64,000 nt of DNA, taken from assembly GCF_003046585.1 (NCBI RefSeq), contig NZ_QAAE01000004.1, forward strand, positions 186,001 to 250,000, given 5' to 3'. Shown here in pieces: positions 18,916-28,566 of this stretch. The number at the start of each line of letters is the position of its first letter. The first letter of the stretch is position 1. Both the position numbers and the translations under genes were made by a program. The stretch comes from Nitrosomonas aestuarii. Lineage in GTDB: Bacteria; Pseudomonadota; Gammaproteobacteria; Burkholderiales; Nitrosomonadaceae. The notes under the pieces are model-generated. The model did not search any database. It was not told where the DNA came from and worked only from the letters and a program-made list of their open reading frames with translations.

Positions 18916-20913
18916 TTACAGATAGTAATCAAAATCCTGTTCACTGCGCACACGTCGGCGCAGACGAAATATGTGAACAGGTACAACATGAGGCTGCAAC
19001 TCGACATAGTTGCGCGGCCCATTCCAGATAAAGCGAGCGTTACTCAATAAATCATGCACTTGATAAGAGCGACCAGCTTCTAATCCAAAAGTATCCAATG
19101 GAATATCGACCCAGCCCGATTGCGTATGATGAGGATCCAGGTTGACCACTACTAAAACGATATTAGTCAAATCCTCTGTTGTTTTACTGTAACAGATAAG
19201 CGAATCGTTATCTACCGATTGAAATTGCAATGTCCGGTTGTGTTGCAGTGCAGGGTTTTCCTTGCGGATACGGTTGATTCGGGCAACATAATCTTTAAGG
19301 CTATCGTGCCGGTTCAGCTCCCAGTTTCGGATTTGATATTTTTCCGAATTGAGATATTCCTCGCTACCGGGTTTTCGCGGTGTATTCTCGAATAACTCGA
19401 ATGCCGGACCATAAATGCCGTAACTGGCGCCCAACGTAGCGGCAAGCGCCAACCGGATCATGAAAGCCGGTCGGCCACCAAACTGCAGATATTCAGTCAG
19501 TATGTCCGGTGTATTCGGCCACAGATTAGGACGCAGGTATTCACGTTCCGGGCCATGGGCAAGTTGCACAAGGTATTCTGTCAGCTCGTGTTTGGTGTTA
19601 CGCCAGGGAAAATAATTATATGACTGACTGAAACCCAGCTTGGCCAGATAATGCAGCACCTTGGGCCGGGTAAATGCTTCAGCCAGAAAAATAGTTTCAG
19701 GATGGTCGCGTTTGATGTTGGCAATCAACCATTCCCAGAAATAAAAACTCTTGGTATGGGGATTATCCACCCGGAAAATTCGCACGCCCTGTTCAATCCA
19801 AAAACGGAAAACATCCTCCAGTTCAACCCATAAACCTTGCCAGTCCGCGGTTTCAAAATCAAAAGGATAGATATCTTCGTATTTCTTCGGCGGATTCTCA
19901 GCATATTGCACGCTGCCGTCGGGGCGATGCCGGAACCACGCAGGGTGTTCCGTTACATAAGGATGATCCGGTGAACACTGAAAAGCGATATCCAGGGCAA
20001 TTTCCAGTCCATGGCCGCGGGCGCGGGTCACCAGGCTACGGAATTCCTGCAGGGTACCCAGTTCAGGATGGACACTGAGATGCCCGCCTTCTTTTGAGCC
20101 GATCGCCCATGGACTGCCCGTGTCGGATTCATAGGCTATCAAAGTGTTATTGCGGCCTTTGCGTTTAGTATGACCGATGGGGTGTATGGGCGGCAGATAG
20201 AGCACATCAAACCCCATTTCGGCGATATAGGGCAGGCGGGCTTCACAATCTGCGAAGGTGCCATGACAATCGGATTGTTCACTGCAGGAACGCGGAAAAG
20301 TTTCATACCAGGCGCCAAAGCGGGCCAACTCCGGATCAACCACCACCACCAGTGTGTGATCATAAATAGTGGTCAGCAGAAGGTCGACGTTACGTGCCAT
20401 AAGCTGAGCAAGTTCTTCTCCCATCGCCACGTCCATACGCGTATGCCGGTCATCATTATCGTTCAAAATCCGTGCAGCTTGCTGCAGTTTTTTTGCATCT
20501 GCACCTGACGCATGTTTCGCAGCCGCCTCAATGAGTTCCGCCCCCACCAAAAGCGCAATATCAATATCTTCCGGTTCGATACGCCTGGTCAGATCATGGC
20601 GCCACGATAAAAAATGATCAATCCGGGCGGCGACGGTATACAGATAACGCCCTAGATCCCGCACCGGGAATGAGCCCTGCCAGCGATCATTGCCTAATGG
20701 CTTCATCAATACAGTATGCCATTGTGCACTGATTTCATTGCGATACTGTAACTGACATTGAATATGATCATGGCCATCGGTGAACACATCGGCTTCCACT
20801 ACAACGGATTCACCCACTGTACGTTTAATAGGAAAACGCCCGCCGTTTATCTGCGGTGTTACGCGTTCAACGACCACGCGACGTCTGCCTTCTTTGGGTA
20901 AATTATGTACCAT
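18916..20913 (-). CDS. glgE: Alpha-1,4-glucan:maltose-1-phosphate maltosyltransferase
   Basis: A 665-residue GH13_3 enzyme that extends alpha-1,4-glucan with maltosyl units from maltose-1-phosphate. The N-terminal domain (RVTPQINGGRFPIKR) is characteristic. The barrel carries nucleophile D383 (RIFRVDNPHTKSFYFWEW) and acid/base E412 (FLAEAFTRP). NTLIAYESDTGSPWAIGS is also typical of the family. The start codon directly follows the glgB stop (TAAATG), with GGAGG inside the glgB end. It uses the product of the next gene and hands linear glucan to GlgB. Confidence 0.95.
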   Translation of the reverse strand: MVHNLPKEGRRRVVVERVTPQINGGRFPIKRTVGESVVVEADVFTDGHDHIQCQLQYRNEISAQWHTVLMKPLGNDRWQGSFPVRDLGRYLYTVAARIDHFLSWRHDLTRRIEPEDIDIALLVGAELIEAAAKHASGADAKKLQQAARILNDNDDRHTRMDVAMGEELAQLMARNVDLLLTTIYDHTLVVVVDPELARFGAWYETFPRSCSEQSDCHGTFADCEARLPYIAEMGFDVLYLPPIHPIGHTKRKGRNNTLIAYESDTGSPWAIGSKEGGHLSVHPELGTLQEFRSLVTRARGHGLEIALDIAFQCSPDHPYVTEHPAWFRHRPDGSVQYAENPPKKYEDIYPFDFETADWQGLWVELEDVFRFWIEQGVRIFRVDNPHTKSFYFWEWLIANIKRDHPETIFLAEAFTRPKVLHYLAKLGFSQSYNYFPWRNTKHELTEYLVQLAHGPEREYLRPNLWPNTPDILTEYLQFGGRPAFMIRLALAATLGASYGIYGPAFELFENTPRKPGSEEYLNSEKYQIRNWELNRHDSLKDYVARINRIRKENPALQHNRTLQFQSVDNDSLICYSKTTEDLTNIVLVVVNLDPHHTQSGWVDIPLDTFGLEAGRSYQVHDLLSNARFIWNGPRNYVELQPHVVPVHIFRLRRRVRSEQDFDYYL

Positions 20914-22839
20914 TTATGCCTCCGACTTGAAAAAAAGAACCGCCAGCGGCGGCAGATTCAATGCCAGCGAATGAGATCTGTCGTGCAGATTGACAGGTGC
21001 AGCTTCTACGCCACCGAAATTGCCATAACCGCTACCCCCGTAGATAATGGCATCACTGTTCAGTGCTTCGCACCACCACCCGCCGCGCGGCACTCCCACA
21101 TGATAGTTGATGCGCGGAACCGGGGTGAAATTGCACACCACCAGGATGATATCGTTGTTGCGCTTCGCTTTCCTGACAAAGCTTAAGGTACTCTCTTCCC
21201 AGTTGTGACTGTCGACCCATTCAAAACCTTCAGATTCGAAATCCTGTTCATAGAGCGCCGGTTCGCTGCGATAGAAATGATTCAGGTCTCTTAACCAGTC
21301 ATGTATGCCGCGGTGCGGTGCCTGTTGCAGCAGATGCCATTCCAGGCTGTGATCATGGTGCCACTCACGCCATTGCGCAAACTCACAACCCATAAACAGC
21401 AGCTTCTTGCCGGGATGGCCGTACATATAGCCGAAAAGCACCCGTAGATTGGCAAACTTTTGCCATTCGTCGCCAGGCATCTTGCCGATCAAGGAGCCCT
21501 TGCCATGGACTACTTCGTCATGTGAAAAGGGAAGCAGAAAGTTTTCATGAAATGCATAGCACAGACTGAAAGTAAGCTGATCATGATGGTGTTTTCGAAA
21601 AACCGGTTCTCTGGAAAAATATTTCAGTGTGTCGTGCATCCAGCCCATATTCCACTTCATCCCAAAACCCAGACCACCCAGGTAGGTAGGGCGGGAAACC
21701 GCAGGCCAGGCGGTGGATTCCTCAGCAATCGTCTGTACATCCGGATAATCCCTGTATACCGCTTCATTCAAACTGCGCAGAAACCCGATCGCGTCCAGAT
21801 TCTCATTGCCACCGTGTTTATTGGGAATCCATTCGCCTTCCTGTCGACCGTAATCCAGATAAAGCATGGAAGCGACTGCATCTACGCGCAAACTATCGAC
21901 ATGATATTTGTCCAACCAGAATAAAGCGCTGCTCATCAAAAAGGAACGGACTTCATGACGCCCATAGTTAAAAATATAACTGTGCCAGTCAGGATGGTAT
22001 CCCTGCCTGGGGTCAGCATGTTCAAATAAATGCGTGCCATCGAAGTAGCGCAAACCGTGGACATCGTCAGGAAAATGAGAGGGCACCCAGTCCAGAATCA
22101 CACCTACCCCCCTCTGGTGCAGACAATCAACGAGATACATGAAGTCCTGAGGTGATCCGTAGCGCGCAGTTGGCGCAAAATAACCGGTCGTCTGATAACC
22201 CCATGAACCATAGAAAGGATGTTCTGTTATCGGCAGAAACTCGACATGCGTAAACGCCATATTGCTGATATAGTCAGGCAACCACTCGGCCAGCTCCCGG
22301 TATGTAGGCAGGCGATCCGCTTTTTCCTGCATGCGCCGCCAAGAACCCAGATGCATTTCATAAATGGACAAAGGTGCATTCAGACTGTTGTCTCTGGACC
22401 GGCGCTTCATCCATGCATTGTCGTTCCAGTGATAATCCAGCGCACAGACTTTTGAAGCCGTTTTGGGTGGCGCTTCCCAACAAAAGGCGAAAGGATCACC
22501 TTTGTCTGCCTGATAATTGTGATGTCGTGAAACGACGCGATACTTATAAGTAATATTTTGTCCGAGACCCGGTATGAACCCTTCCCAGATTCCGGAACCA
22601 TCCTCACGTATTCTTAAAGGATGCGTATCGGCGTCCCAACTGTTGAAATCGCCTATCACCGAGACGTACCGGGCGTTAGGTGCCCACACTGCAAACAATA
22701 CGCCGCTCTTGTCCTCAATGGTCAGCATATGCGCGCCAAGCTTGTCATAAAGCCTGACATGAGTACCCTGTTTGAAAAGATAGATATCGTTGTCTGTCAG
22801 CAACGTGATGCCATACTTTATCGATTCTGTCGTATTCAT
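20914..22839 (-). CDS. glgB: 1,4-alpha-glucan branching enzyme
   Basis: A 641-residue GH13_9 enzyme that introduces alpha-1,6 branches. A single CBM48 domain ([20 protein letters not shown]) precedes the barrel with nucleophile D320 ([13 protein letters not shown]) and acid/base E373 ([10 protein letters not shown]). [21 protein letters not shown] is a hallmark. It is shorter than the roughly 730-residue E. coli enzyme because the extra N-terminal N1 domain is missing, a recognised short form. It is the first gene of the seven-gene operon; GGGAGAAGCGGC precedes the ATG. Confidence 0.95.
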   Translation of the reverse strand: MNTTESIKYGITLLTDNDIYLFKQGTHVRLYDKLGAHMLTIEDKSGVLFAVWAPNARYVSVIGDFNSWDADTHPLRIREDGSGIWEGFIPGLGQNITYKYRVVSRHHNYQADKGDPFAFCWEAPPKTASKVCALDYHWNDNAWMKRRSRDNSLNAPLSIYEMHLGSWRRMQEKADRLPTYRELAEWLPDYISNMAFTHVEFLPITEHPFYGSWGYQTTGYFAPTARYGSPQDFMYLVDCLHQRGVGVILDWVPSHFPDDVHGLRYFDGTHLFEHADPRQGYHPDWHSYIFNYGRHEVRSFLMSSALFWLDKYHVDSLRVDAVASMLYLDYGRQEGEWIPNKHGGNENLDAIGFLRSLNEAVYRDYPDVQTIAEESTAWPAVSRPTYLGGLGFGMKWNMGWMHDTLKYFSREPVFRKHHHDQLTFSLCYAFHENFLLPFSHDEVVHGKGSLIGKMPGDEWQKFANLRVLFGYMYGHPGKKLLFMGCEFAQWREWHHDHSLEWHLLQQAPHRGIHDWLRDLNHFYRSEPALYEQDFESEGFEWVDSHNWEESTLSFVRKAKRNNDIILVVCNFTPVPRINYHVGVPRGGWWCEALNSDAIIYGGSGYGNFGGVEAAPVNLHDRSHSLALNLPPLAVLFFKSEA

Positions 22840-23436
22840 GCCGCTTCTCCCAGTACCGGAAATTTAAAGGGTTATTTGCCGGACTCAATCATTAACATTT
22901 TTCTGCAAAATCCTGATTATTCTAAAATGGATGTGTTATGCAATAAAATTTTCCATATCGACATCACATTCAAATCTCGGATTCTTGTGGCTGAATCAGT
23001 CTATAATTTTCTATTAGTTTACAGGGTTGGAAAGAAACAATGTATGAATATGCACTATAGAAATGATGCATACAGTTAATTTTCCCCTGTTACTGGCTTG
23101 ACAGATTTCTTGACAAAGGCTGTACGTTACGACGAATTATCCTGCGCACCCTTTACTCGTCATTTCTAAGCTGTTGGAGTACCAGGAGCTGAATGTCTTG
23201 TTGCAAAAGATGAGTCATTGCAGATACCACACGACATTAAATCAATTACCAAAATTTACCACCTATCAACATCCAAAGGCTTTCAGCAACAAGAATTAAA
23301 TAATTGTATTAAATACTTATTAATGAATATGATGAAAAATATTCAGCATTGATTTCTGGCCTTTTCCTGGCAATTTTTGCATGTTGTCTAACACATCATC
23401 TGTTACGGTAACGTTTCTCAAACGATATGTCAGCCC
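22840..23436. other. Intergenic region upstream of the glycogen/trehalose operon
   Basis: About 600 AT-rich bases that must contain the promoter of the glgB-led operon. I could not assign promoter boxes reliably. Short open stretches occur on both strands but none has a start with a ribosome binding site or a recognisable family. The right boundary is the terminator of the next gene. Confidence 0.45.
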
Positions 23437-23461
23437 ATAAAAAAACCCACCGAAGTGGGTT
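23437..23461 (-). terminator. Rho-independent terminator of the secreted-protein gene
   Basis: On the minus strand AACCCAC-TTCG-GTGGGTT forms a seven-pair stem with a stable TTCG tetraloop, followed directly by a run of seven to eight T. It lies about 80 bases after the stop codon of the small secreted-protein gene transcribed in the same direction. Confidence 0.85.
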
Positions 23462-23542
23462 GTGAAGATTACCATTTAAAACAATGGAAACTACAGGGTT
23501 GCTTTTGACTGTTCTTTTAAAACCATATGGGTGGCACCAAGT

Positions 23543-23950
23543 CTATCCTTTAATCTTGCCTGATTCGGCGAATTGCTTGCGATTTTTTTGCTTTTCGGCC
23601 ATTTTGTTATGGTACGCAGCTTTTTGCAGATTTTCTACTGCAGCTTTTTCGAATTCGTGAATTTTATAAACTACATGCTTTTTGATACGTTGCCCGTTTC
23701 TACCCAGGAAGCTGGTGCTGGGCTTATGATTGATCGCTTCTACCTGTTCTTGTATTTTAGCCTGCATCTCTTTGGCCTGATCTTCATAATAGTGCGCCAA
23801 CGTTTCATGATCGGTATTACCTGCGGCATTCATTACAGTTGATCTGGCTTGTGTGTCTTGTTCGGCTGCAAAGGCGATTGATGGCAGCTTGATCATCATA
23901 AGAGCAAATATGAATAGAATCGTGAAATATTGAATGGTTGCTGTTTTCAT
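23543..23950 (-). CDS. Small secreted hypothetical protein, helical
   Basis: A 135-residue protein with a signal peptide (MKTATIQYFTILFIFALM, cleavage likely after AFA near residue 28). The mature part is charged and mostly helical, with HYYEDQAKEMQAKIQEQVEAI and a C-terminal EKAAVENLQKAAYHNKMAEKQ. I do not recognise a named family, although similar short exported helical proteins are, to my recollection, common in Nitrosomonas. The ATG at 23950 is chosen because GAAGGAGATAACATC precedes it; an in-frame start 21 bases upstream would put this site inside the gene. It has its own terminator and appears monocistronic. Confidence 0.68.
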   Translation of the reverse strand: MKTATIQYFTILFIFALMMIKLPSIAFAAEQDTQARSTVMNAAGNTDHETLAHYYEDQAKEMQAKIQEQVEAINHKPSTSFLGRNGQRIKKHVVYKIHEFEKAAVENLQKAAYHNKMAEKQKNRKQFAESGKIKG

Positions 23951-24167
23951 GATGTTATCTCCTTCAATCAAATACTAACTGAGGATCAAGTTTAAACAAG
24001 GCAATACCTAAAGTATATTGGGGAGACTATTATTTTATTCTAAGGGTAACCATTAGCCTGTGTGACAATAATTCTCAACATTATTGACATAAACCAATAA
24101 AATGGATCAAGGTAATTCCATCAATCGATCAAACCATTAACACCCTTCCGACAATTGATGGATTATC

Positions 24168-27100
24168 TTATTTATTTAACTCATGCCTGCCTATTCTTGA
24201 TTTAAATTTATCATCCAGATAAAGGTAAATAACAGGCGTAATAAACAGCGTAATCACCTGCGAGAACAATAGTCCTCCGACCACTGTGAGACCAAGTGGC
24301 TGACGCAGCTCAGCACCCGCACCAAGACCGAAAGCTATGGGAAGCGCGCCCATTAATGCGGCCACCGTAGTCATCATAATCGGCCGAAATCGCAATAAGC
24401 AAGCAGACCGAATGGCCTCAATCGGTTTAATGTGCATACTACGTTGCGCATCGAGCGCAAAATCAATCATCATAATTGCATTCTTCTTCACTATCCCAAT
24501 CAATAACAAAATCCCGATCATGGCAATAATCGATAATTCAATATTGAATAACCATAATATCGCCAGTGCGCCAGCAGCCGCTGAAGGTAACCCGGAGAGA
24601 ATAGTGATGGGATGTATATAGCTTTCGTACAGCACCCCCAGCAAAACATAAATCACAAAAATTGCCATGATGATCAACACTATCTGGCTCATCTGAGAAG
24701 ATTCAAAGGCTGCAGCATCTCCTGCATAGCTCGCGAGCACACTTTCAGGTATATTCAAATCCTGTTTTAGCTCAGCAATTCGCATCGAAGCATCCCCCAG
24801 TGCAACACCGGGGGCCAGATTGAAAGAGATTGTTACCGATTCCAGTTGTCCGGTATGGTTGATGGCAACTGGCCCCACCTCACGTTCTGCGAAAACAACA
24901 GTAGATAATGGTATTAATGTACCATTTTTGCCGCGCAAATGAATTTTGTCAAAAGCACTTTCATCCATTTGATCCTCGGCTATAACCTGCATAATAACTT
25001 TATAGCTGTTACTCGAAGTATAAATCGTTGAAACCTGGCGTTCACCAAATGCGCTATAGAGAACAGACCGGATATCTGCCATTTGCACACCCAGCAAATT
25101 GGCCTTATCACGATCAATATTAAGCCTCACTTGCAAGCCTTTCAACTGCATATCACTGGTAACATCACGAAAAATATGCTGCTCCTTAAGCATATGCGAT
25201 ATTAGTTTATCAGCGGCATTATGCAGATTATCGGAATGTACACTGCGCAATACATATTGATAACGACTTTTACTCGTGCGTGCACCGAGTCTCAGATTCT
25301 GAACAGGACTGATAAAAACTCTTATTCCAGGAATCGCGCCCACATCACGACGTAGTTTTTCAGCTATTTCCTCTATGTGCGGGCGCTCATTACGCGGCTT
25401 AAAAGTCACGAACATGCGTGCATTATTGCTGTCTGTAACATTGATACTCAGGATTTCGACTGCGGGATGAATTCGTATTACCTTTTCCGCCTGTTGCAAT
25501 AAAGTAACCATGGCGGGAAAAGAAATATCCTCAACTGCTTCCACAGTAATAATTGCCTGTCCGGTATCCTCATTCGGAAAAAAGCCTTTAGGTAAAATCG
25601 TAAACAATACGATTGTCGCTATCAAAGTGCTCAGTGCAATTCCAAGTATTATGCGTTTATGAAGTAATGCCCAGTCAAGCGCACATTCATATATTTTCGA
25701 TATTCGGACAAAACCACGCTCAAACCATTTCTGCCACTTGGCATTTTTTTCATTTCTTATTAATGGCTCTGCCAGATACCGACTAGCCATTACAGGAACA
25801 AGTGTCAGCGATACTAACGCTGACGTCAATACGGCAATCCCGACAACGGCAGCAAATTCATGAAATAACAATCCAATTACACCGGGCATAAAAAAAACTG
25901 GTATAAAAACCGCAACCAGCGAAACAGAAATAGAAATAATAGTAAAGCTAACTTCCTTTGACCCTTGCAATGCTGCTTGCAGCGGTGGTGCACCATTCTC
26001 GATATGGCGTACAATATTTTCCAGCACAACTATGGCATCATCAACAACCAATCCGACCGCGAGTGTAATGGCAAGTAATGAGATATTATTCAGGGTATAG
26101 CCGAATAATTGCATGAAAACCACTGCTCCCAGCAGCGATATCGTCAATGACAGCGTTGGTATCAAAATTGCGCTGGGCTTGCGCAGAAAAACAAAGACCA
26201 CCAAAACAACAAGCATAATCGTCAGAATCAGCGTCACTTCAATGTCATGAATGGCGTCCCGGACGGAAATTGACCTGTCACTGAGCAACTTGAGTTGAAC
26301 TGATGACGGCATCTGTGCATTTAATCCAGGCATCAGCATTTTAATCGCATCAACGGCTGCTACAGTGTTCGCTCCTGGTTCACGCTGTACTGCCATTGTA
26401 ATTGCACGTTCACCATTAATCCAGATTGTACTTTTAATTGATTCCACACTGTCTTCAACCTGTGCCACATCTGATAAACGTACCGGGGCGCTCCCTTGAG
26501 GCGCTGCCACAATAAGATCGGCAAATGCTTCGGCATTATTGAGTTGACGATTGGCTTGAATAGTCAGGGTCTGACGTGACCCATCAAGTGTACCAACCGG
26601 TGAATTAGCATTTGCAGTACTCAGTACGTCCGCAAGATCATCAATCGTTAAATTACGTGCGGCAAGGGCTGCAGAATTCACGCGTATACGTACAACATAC
26701 TTTTTTTGGCCATTAATTTGCACCTGCGCCAAGCCTGGAAGTGCAGATATAGCAGGCGATATCAGATTCTCAGCAAATTCGTTCAAATCCGCCAGCGGCA
26801 TTGTAGGTGATGTTAAAGCAAGATGAATAATCGGCGCTTCGGCTGGATTGATCTTGCTGTAGGACGGTGGCAAGGTCATTTCAGCAGGCAGCAAGGGCTG
26901 GACACGCAGCAATGCTGCCTGCACATCTATGGATGCTCTGTCCATCGGATGATTCTGATTAAATTCCAGTGTGACTGAACTCTCACCGAGTATGCTTGCT
27001 GAGCTGATCACAGAAAGACCTGAAATGGCGGATAATTCCCTTTCCAATTGAGTCGCCACCGCAGAAGCCATTGTTTCAGGACTGGCACCTGGAAGTTCAG

Positions 27101-27245
27101 CTTTGACCACAATAGTGGGCGCATCGTAACTGGGCAATGCAGCAATTGGCAGATTATTATAAGCAATGACGCCAGCTATGATTAGCGACACTGATAATAA
27201 TACCGTCATAACCGGACGGCGAATGCATAATTCAGATAGATTCAT
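24168..27245 (-). CDS. RND efflux transporter, HAE1 family (MdtB/MdtC/AcrB-like)
   Basis: A 1025-residue inner-membrane pump subunit. It has the 12-helix RND layout with an N-terminal helix (CIRRPVMTVLLSVSLIIAGV), two large periplasmic loops and the proton-relay motif VGLVVDDAIVVLEN in TM4. The second-half motif LLLIGIVKKNAIMMIDFA is also present. The sequence resembles the MdtB/MdtC branch more than AcrB. Its ATG overlaps the stop of the periplasmic adaptor gene (ATGA). No outer-membrane channel gene is nearby. The pair lies just downstream of the siderophore locus on the same strand, so a role in siderophore or metal export is possible but unproven. Confidence 0.9.
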   Translation of the reverse strand: MNLSELCIRRPVMTVLLSVSLIIAGVIAYNNLPIAALPSYDAPTIVVKAELPGASPETMASAVATQLERELSAISGLSVISSASILGESSVTLEFNQNHPMDRASIDVQAALLRVQPLLPAEMTLPPSYSKINPAEAPIIHLALTSPTMPLADLNEFAENLISPAISALPGLAQVQINGQKKYVVRIRVNSAALAARNLTIDDLADVLSTANANSPVGTLDGSRQTLTIQANRQLNNAEAFADLIVAAPQGSAPVRLSDVAQVEDSVESIKSTIWINGERAITMAVQREPGANTVAAVDAIKMLMPGLNAQMPSSVQLKLLSDRSISVRDAIHDIEVTLILTIMLVVLVVFVFLRKPSAILIPTLSLTISLLGAVVFMQLFGYTLNNISLLAITLAVGLVVDDAIVVLENIVRHIENGAPPLQAALQGSKEVSFTIISISVSLVAVFIPVFFMPGVIGLLFHEFAAVVGIAVLTSALVSLTLVPVMASRYLAEPLIRNEKNAKWQKWFERGFVRISKIYECALDWALLHKRIILGIALSTLIATIVLFTILPKGFFPNEDTGQAIITVEAVEDISFPAMVTLLQQAEKVIRIHPAVEILSINVTDSNNARMFVTFKPRNERPHIEEIAEKLRRDVGAIPGIRVFISPVQNLRLGARTSKSRYQYVLRSVHSDNLHNAADKLISHMLKEQHIFRDVTSDMQLKGLQVRLNIDRDKANLLGVQMADIRSVLYSAFGERQVSTIYTSSNSYKVIMQVIAEDQMDESAFDKIHLRGKNGTLIPLSTVVFAEREVGPVAINHTGQLESVTISFNLAPGVALGDASMRIAELKQDLNIPESVLASYAGDAAAFESSQMSQIVLIIMAIFVIYVLLGVLYESYIHPITILSGLPSAAAGALAILWLFNIELSIIAMIGILLLIGIVKKNAIMMIDFALDAQRSMHIKPIEAIRSACLLRFRPIMMTTVAALMGALPIAFGLGAGAELRQPLGLTVVGGLLFSQVITLFITPVIYLYLDDKFKSRIGRHELNK

Positions 27246-28465
27246 TGCGTCTCTATTTCGAAGCCATGTTTTTCTGAAGCACTCCGATCTGGAGTTTGGA
27301 CCAGCCGGTTACTGGCCTGAAGGACGCTATAAGCGGTGTTATCATAGGTGGCCGATTCGACGACAACACTACCTGGCGTTATATTCTGAGCACCTTCTGC
27401 AACAACCCGCACGCCAGACGCGATGCCTTCTCCTTCAATTACAGCAAGACCATCCTGGATCAAGCGCACATCAACTGGCCGAAAAATTACGCTGCTATCT
27501 TGCTCTATTACATAAACAAATTTTTTCTTGGGACCAGTTTGAACTGCCTGCGCAGGAACTGTAAAAACACCGGCAAGCAGTCGCGGTGCAAGCATAACTT
27601 TGGCGTACATTCCTGGCCAAAGATAGTTATTTGAATTGGAAAATTCAGCCTTAAGACGAATAGTGCCACTCGCGGTATCTACTGCGTTATCAACAAATAT
27701 TAAAGAACCTTGCTGTATAGTCTGTTCTATTTGCACACTGACATTTACCTGCCCTTTTGTAAGTGCTTGCTGTATGGTATTGAACTCCCGCTCTGGCAAC
27801 GAAAAGCTGATATGCATCGGATCAATTTGCGTGATGCTGACCATTGCAGCATCATCTGGCGTTACCAAGCTTCCCGGATTCACTGGTATCGCACCTGTAC
27901 GCCCCGAAATGGGCGCAATAATCTCAGTAAAACTGCGGATCACATTTGTTGCTTCCACAGCTGCGCGGTCGAATCCAAGCTGGCCGCGCAGACTATCCAC
28001 TTGACTATGTACCGCATCCAGAGCCGCATGCGAAATAAAGCCCTTATCGAACAACTCTCGGTGGCGTTGAAGCTGCCGTTCGGCATTTGCCAGATCGGAA
28101 CGGGATTTAGCCAGCCGCGCTTCAGCTTTCCTGTGATTAGCCTCTGCAACACGCGCATCCAATGTAAACAATTTGTCACCTTTCTGAACAAACTGACCCT
28201 CCCTAATATGTACGACTTCAATCGTAGCGCTGATCTGTGGGCGTACATCTACCATCTGTTTCGCTGTCACAATCCCGTTGGCTACAAGTCTGACAGGCAC
28301 ATCAATCTGAGAAACTTCAGCACTCACTACCTGCACGACATCCCTACGTACATCTTTATCATTTTGAGCGGAACCCGCTTGCTGGTACCAAAACCAGATA
28401 CTGTATAACAATGAGACAAATAAAAAACTTTGAAATATTGTTCGTATGATTTTCACATTAAACAT
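27242..28465 (-). CDS. RND efflux periplasmic adaptor subunit (membrane fusion protein)
   Basis: A 407-residue HlyD/AcrA-type adaptor. An N-terminal membrane anchor (IIRTIFQSFLFVSLLYSIWF) is followed by the barrel-sandwich half RLVANGIVTAKQMVDVRPQ, a coiled-coil hairpin around residues 95-150 and the second half IIAPISGRTGAIPVNPGSLV. A beta-barrel and membrane-proximal domain complete it. The ATG at 28465 is preferred to an upstream in-frame TTG (28498) that lacks a ribosome binding site. It overlaps the pump gene by four bases. The gap to the PepSY gene upstream is about 100 bases, so read-through from the siderophore operon is possible. Confidence 0.87.
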   Translation of the reverse strand: MFNVKIIRTIFQSFLFVSLLYSIWFWYQQAGSAQNDKDVRRDVVQVVSAEVSQIDVPVRLVANGIVTAKQMVDVRPQISATIEVVHIREGQFVQKGDKLFTLDARVAEANHRKAEARLAKSRSDLANAERQLQRHRELFDKGFISHAALDAVHSQVDSLRGQLGFDRAAVEATNVIRSFTEIIAPISGRTGAIPVNPGSLVTPDDAAMVSITQIDPMHISFSLPEREFNTIQQALTKGQVNVSVQIEQTIQQGSLIFVDNAVDTASGTIRLKAEFSNSNNYLWPGMYAKVMLAPRLLAGVFTVPAQAVQTGPKKKFVYVIEQDSSVIFRPVDVRLIQDGLAVIEGEGIASGVRVVAEGAQNITPGSVVVESATYDNTAYSVLQASNRLVQTPDRSASEKHGFEIETQ

Positions 28466-28566
28466 TGTGGATTCAGATCCTGTTTCTTCGAAATACAAAC
28501 ACCGTTATTAAGTCCAATTCTTTGAGCGATAAAATTTGAAATAAAAAAATAAAAATATTAATTAAA

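Noticed and set aside
24117-24161. CCATCAAT/ATTGATGG inverted repeat after the RND gene
   Set aside because: Loop near 29 bases and no T-run; not a convincing terminator.
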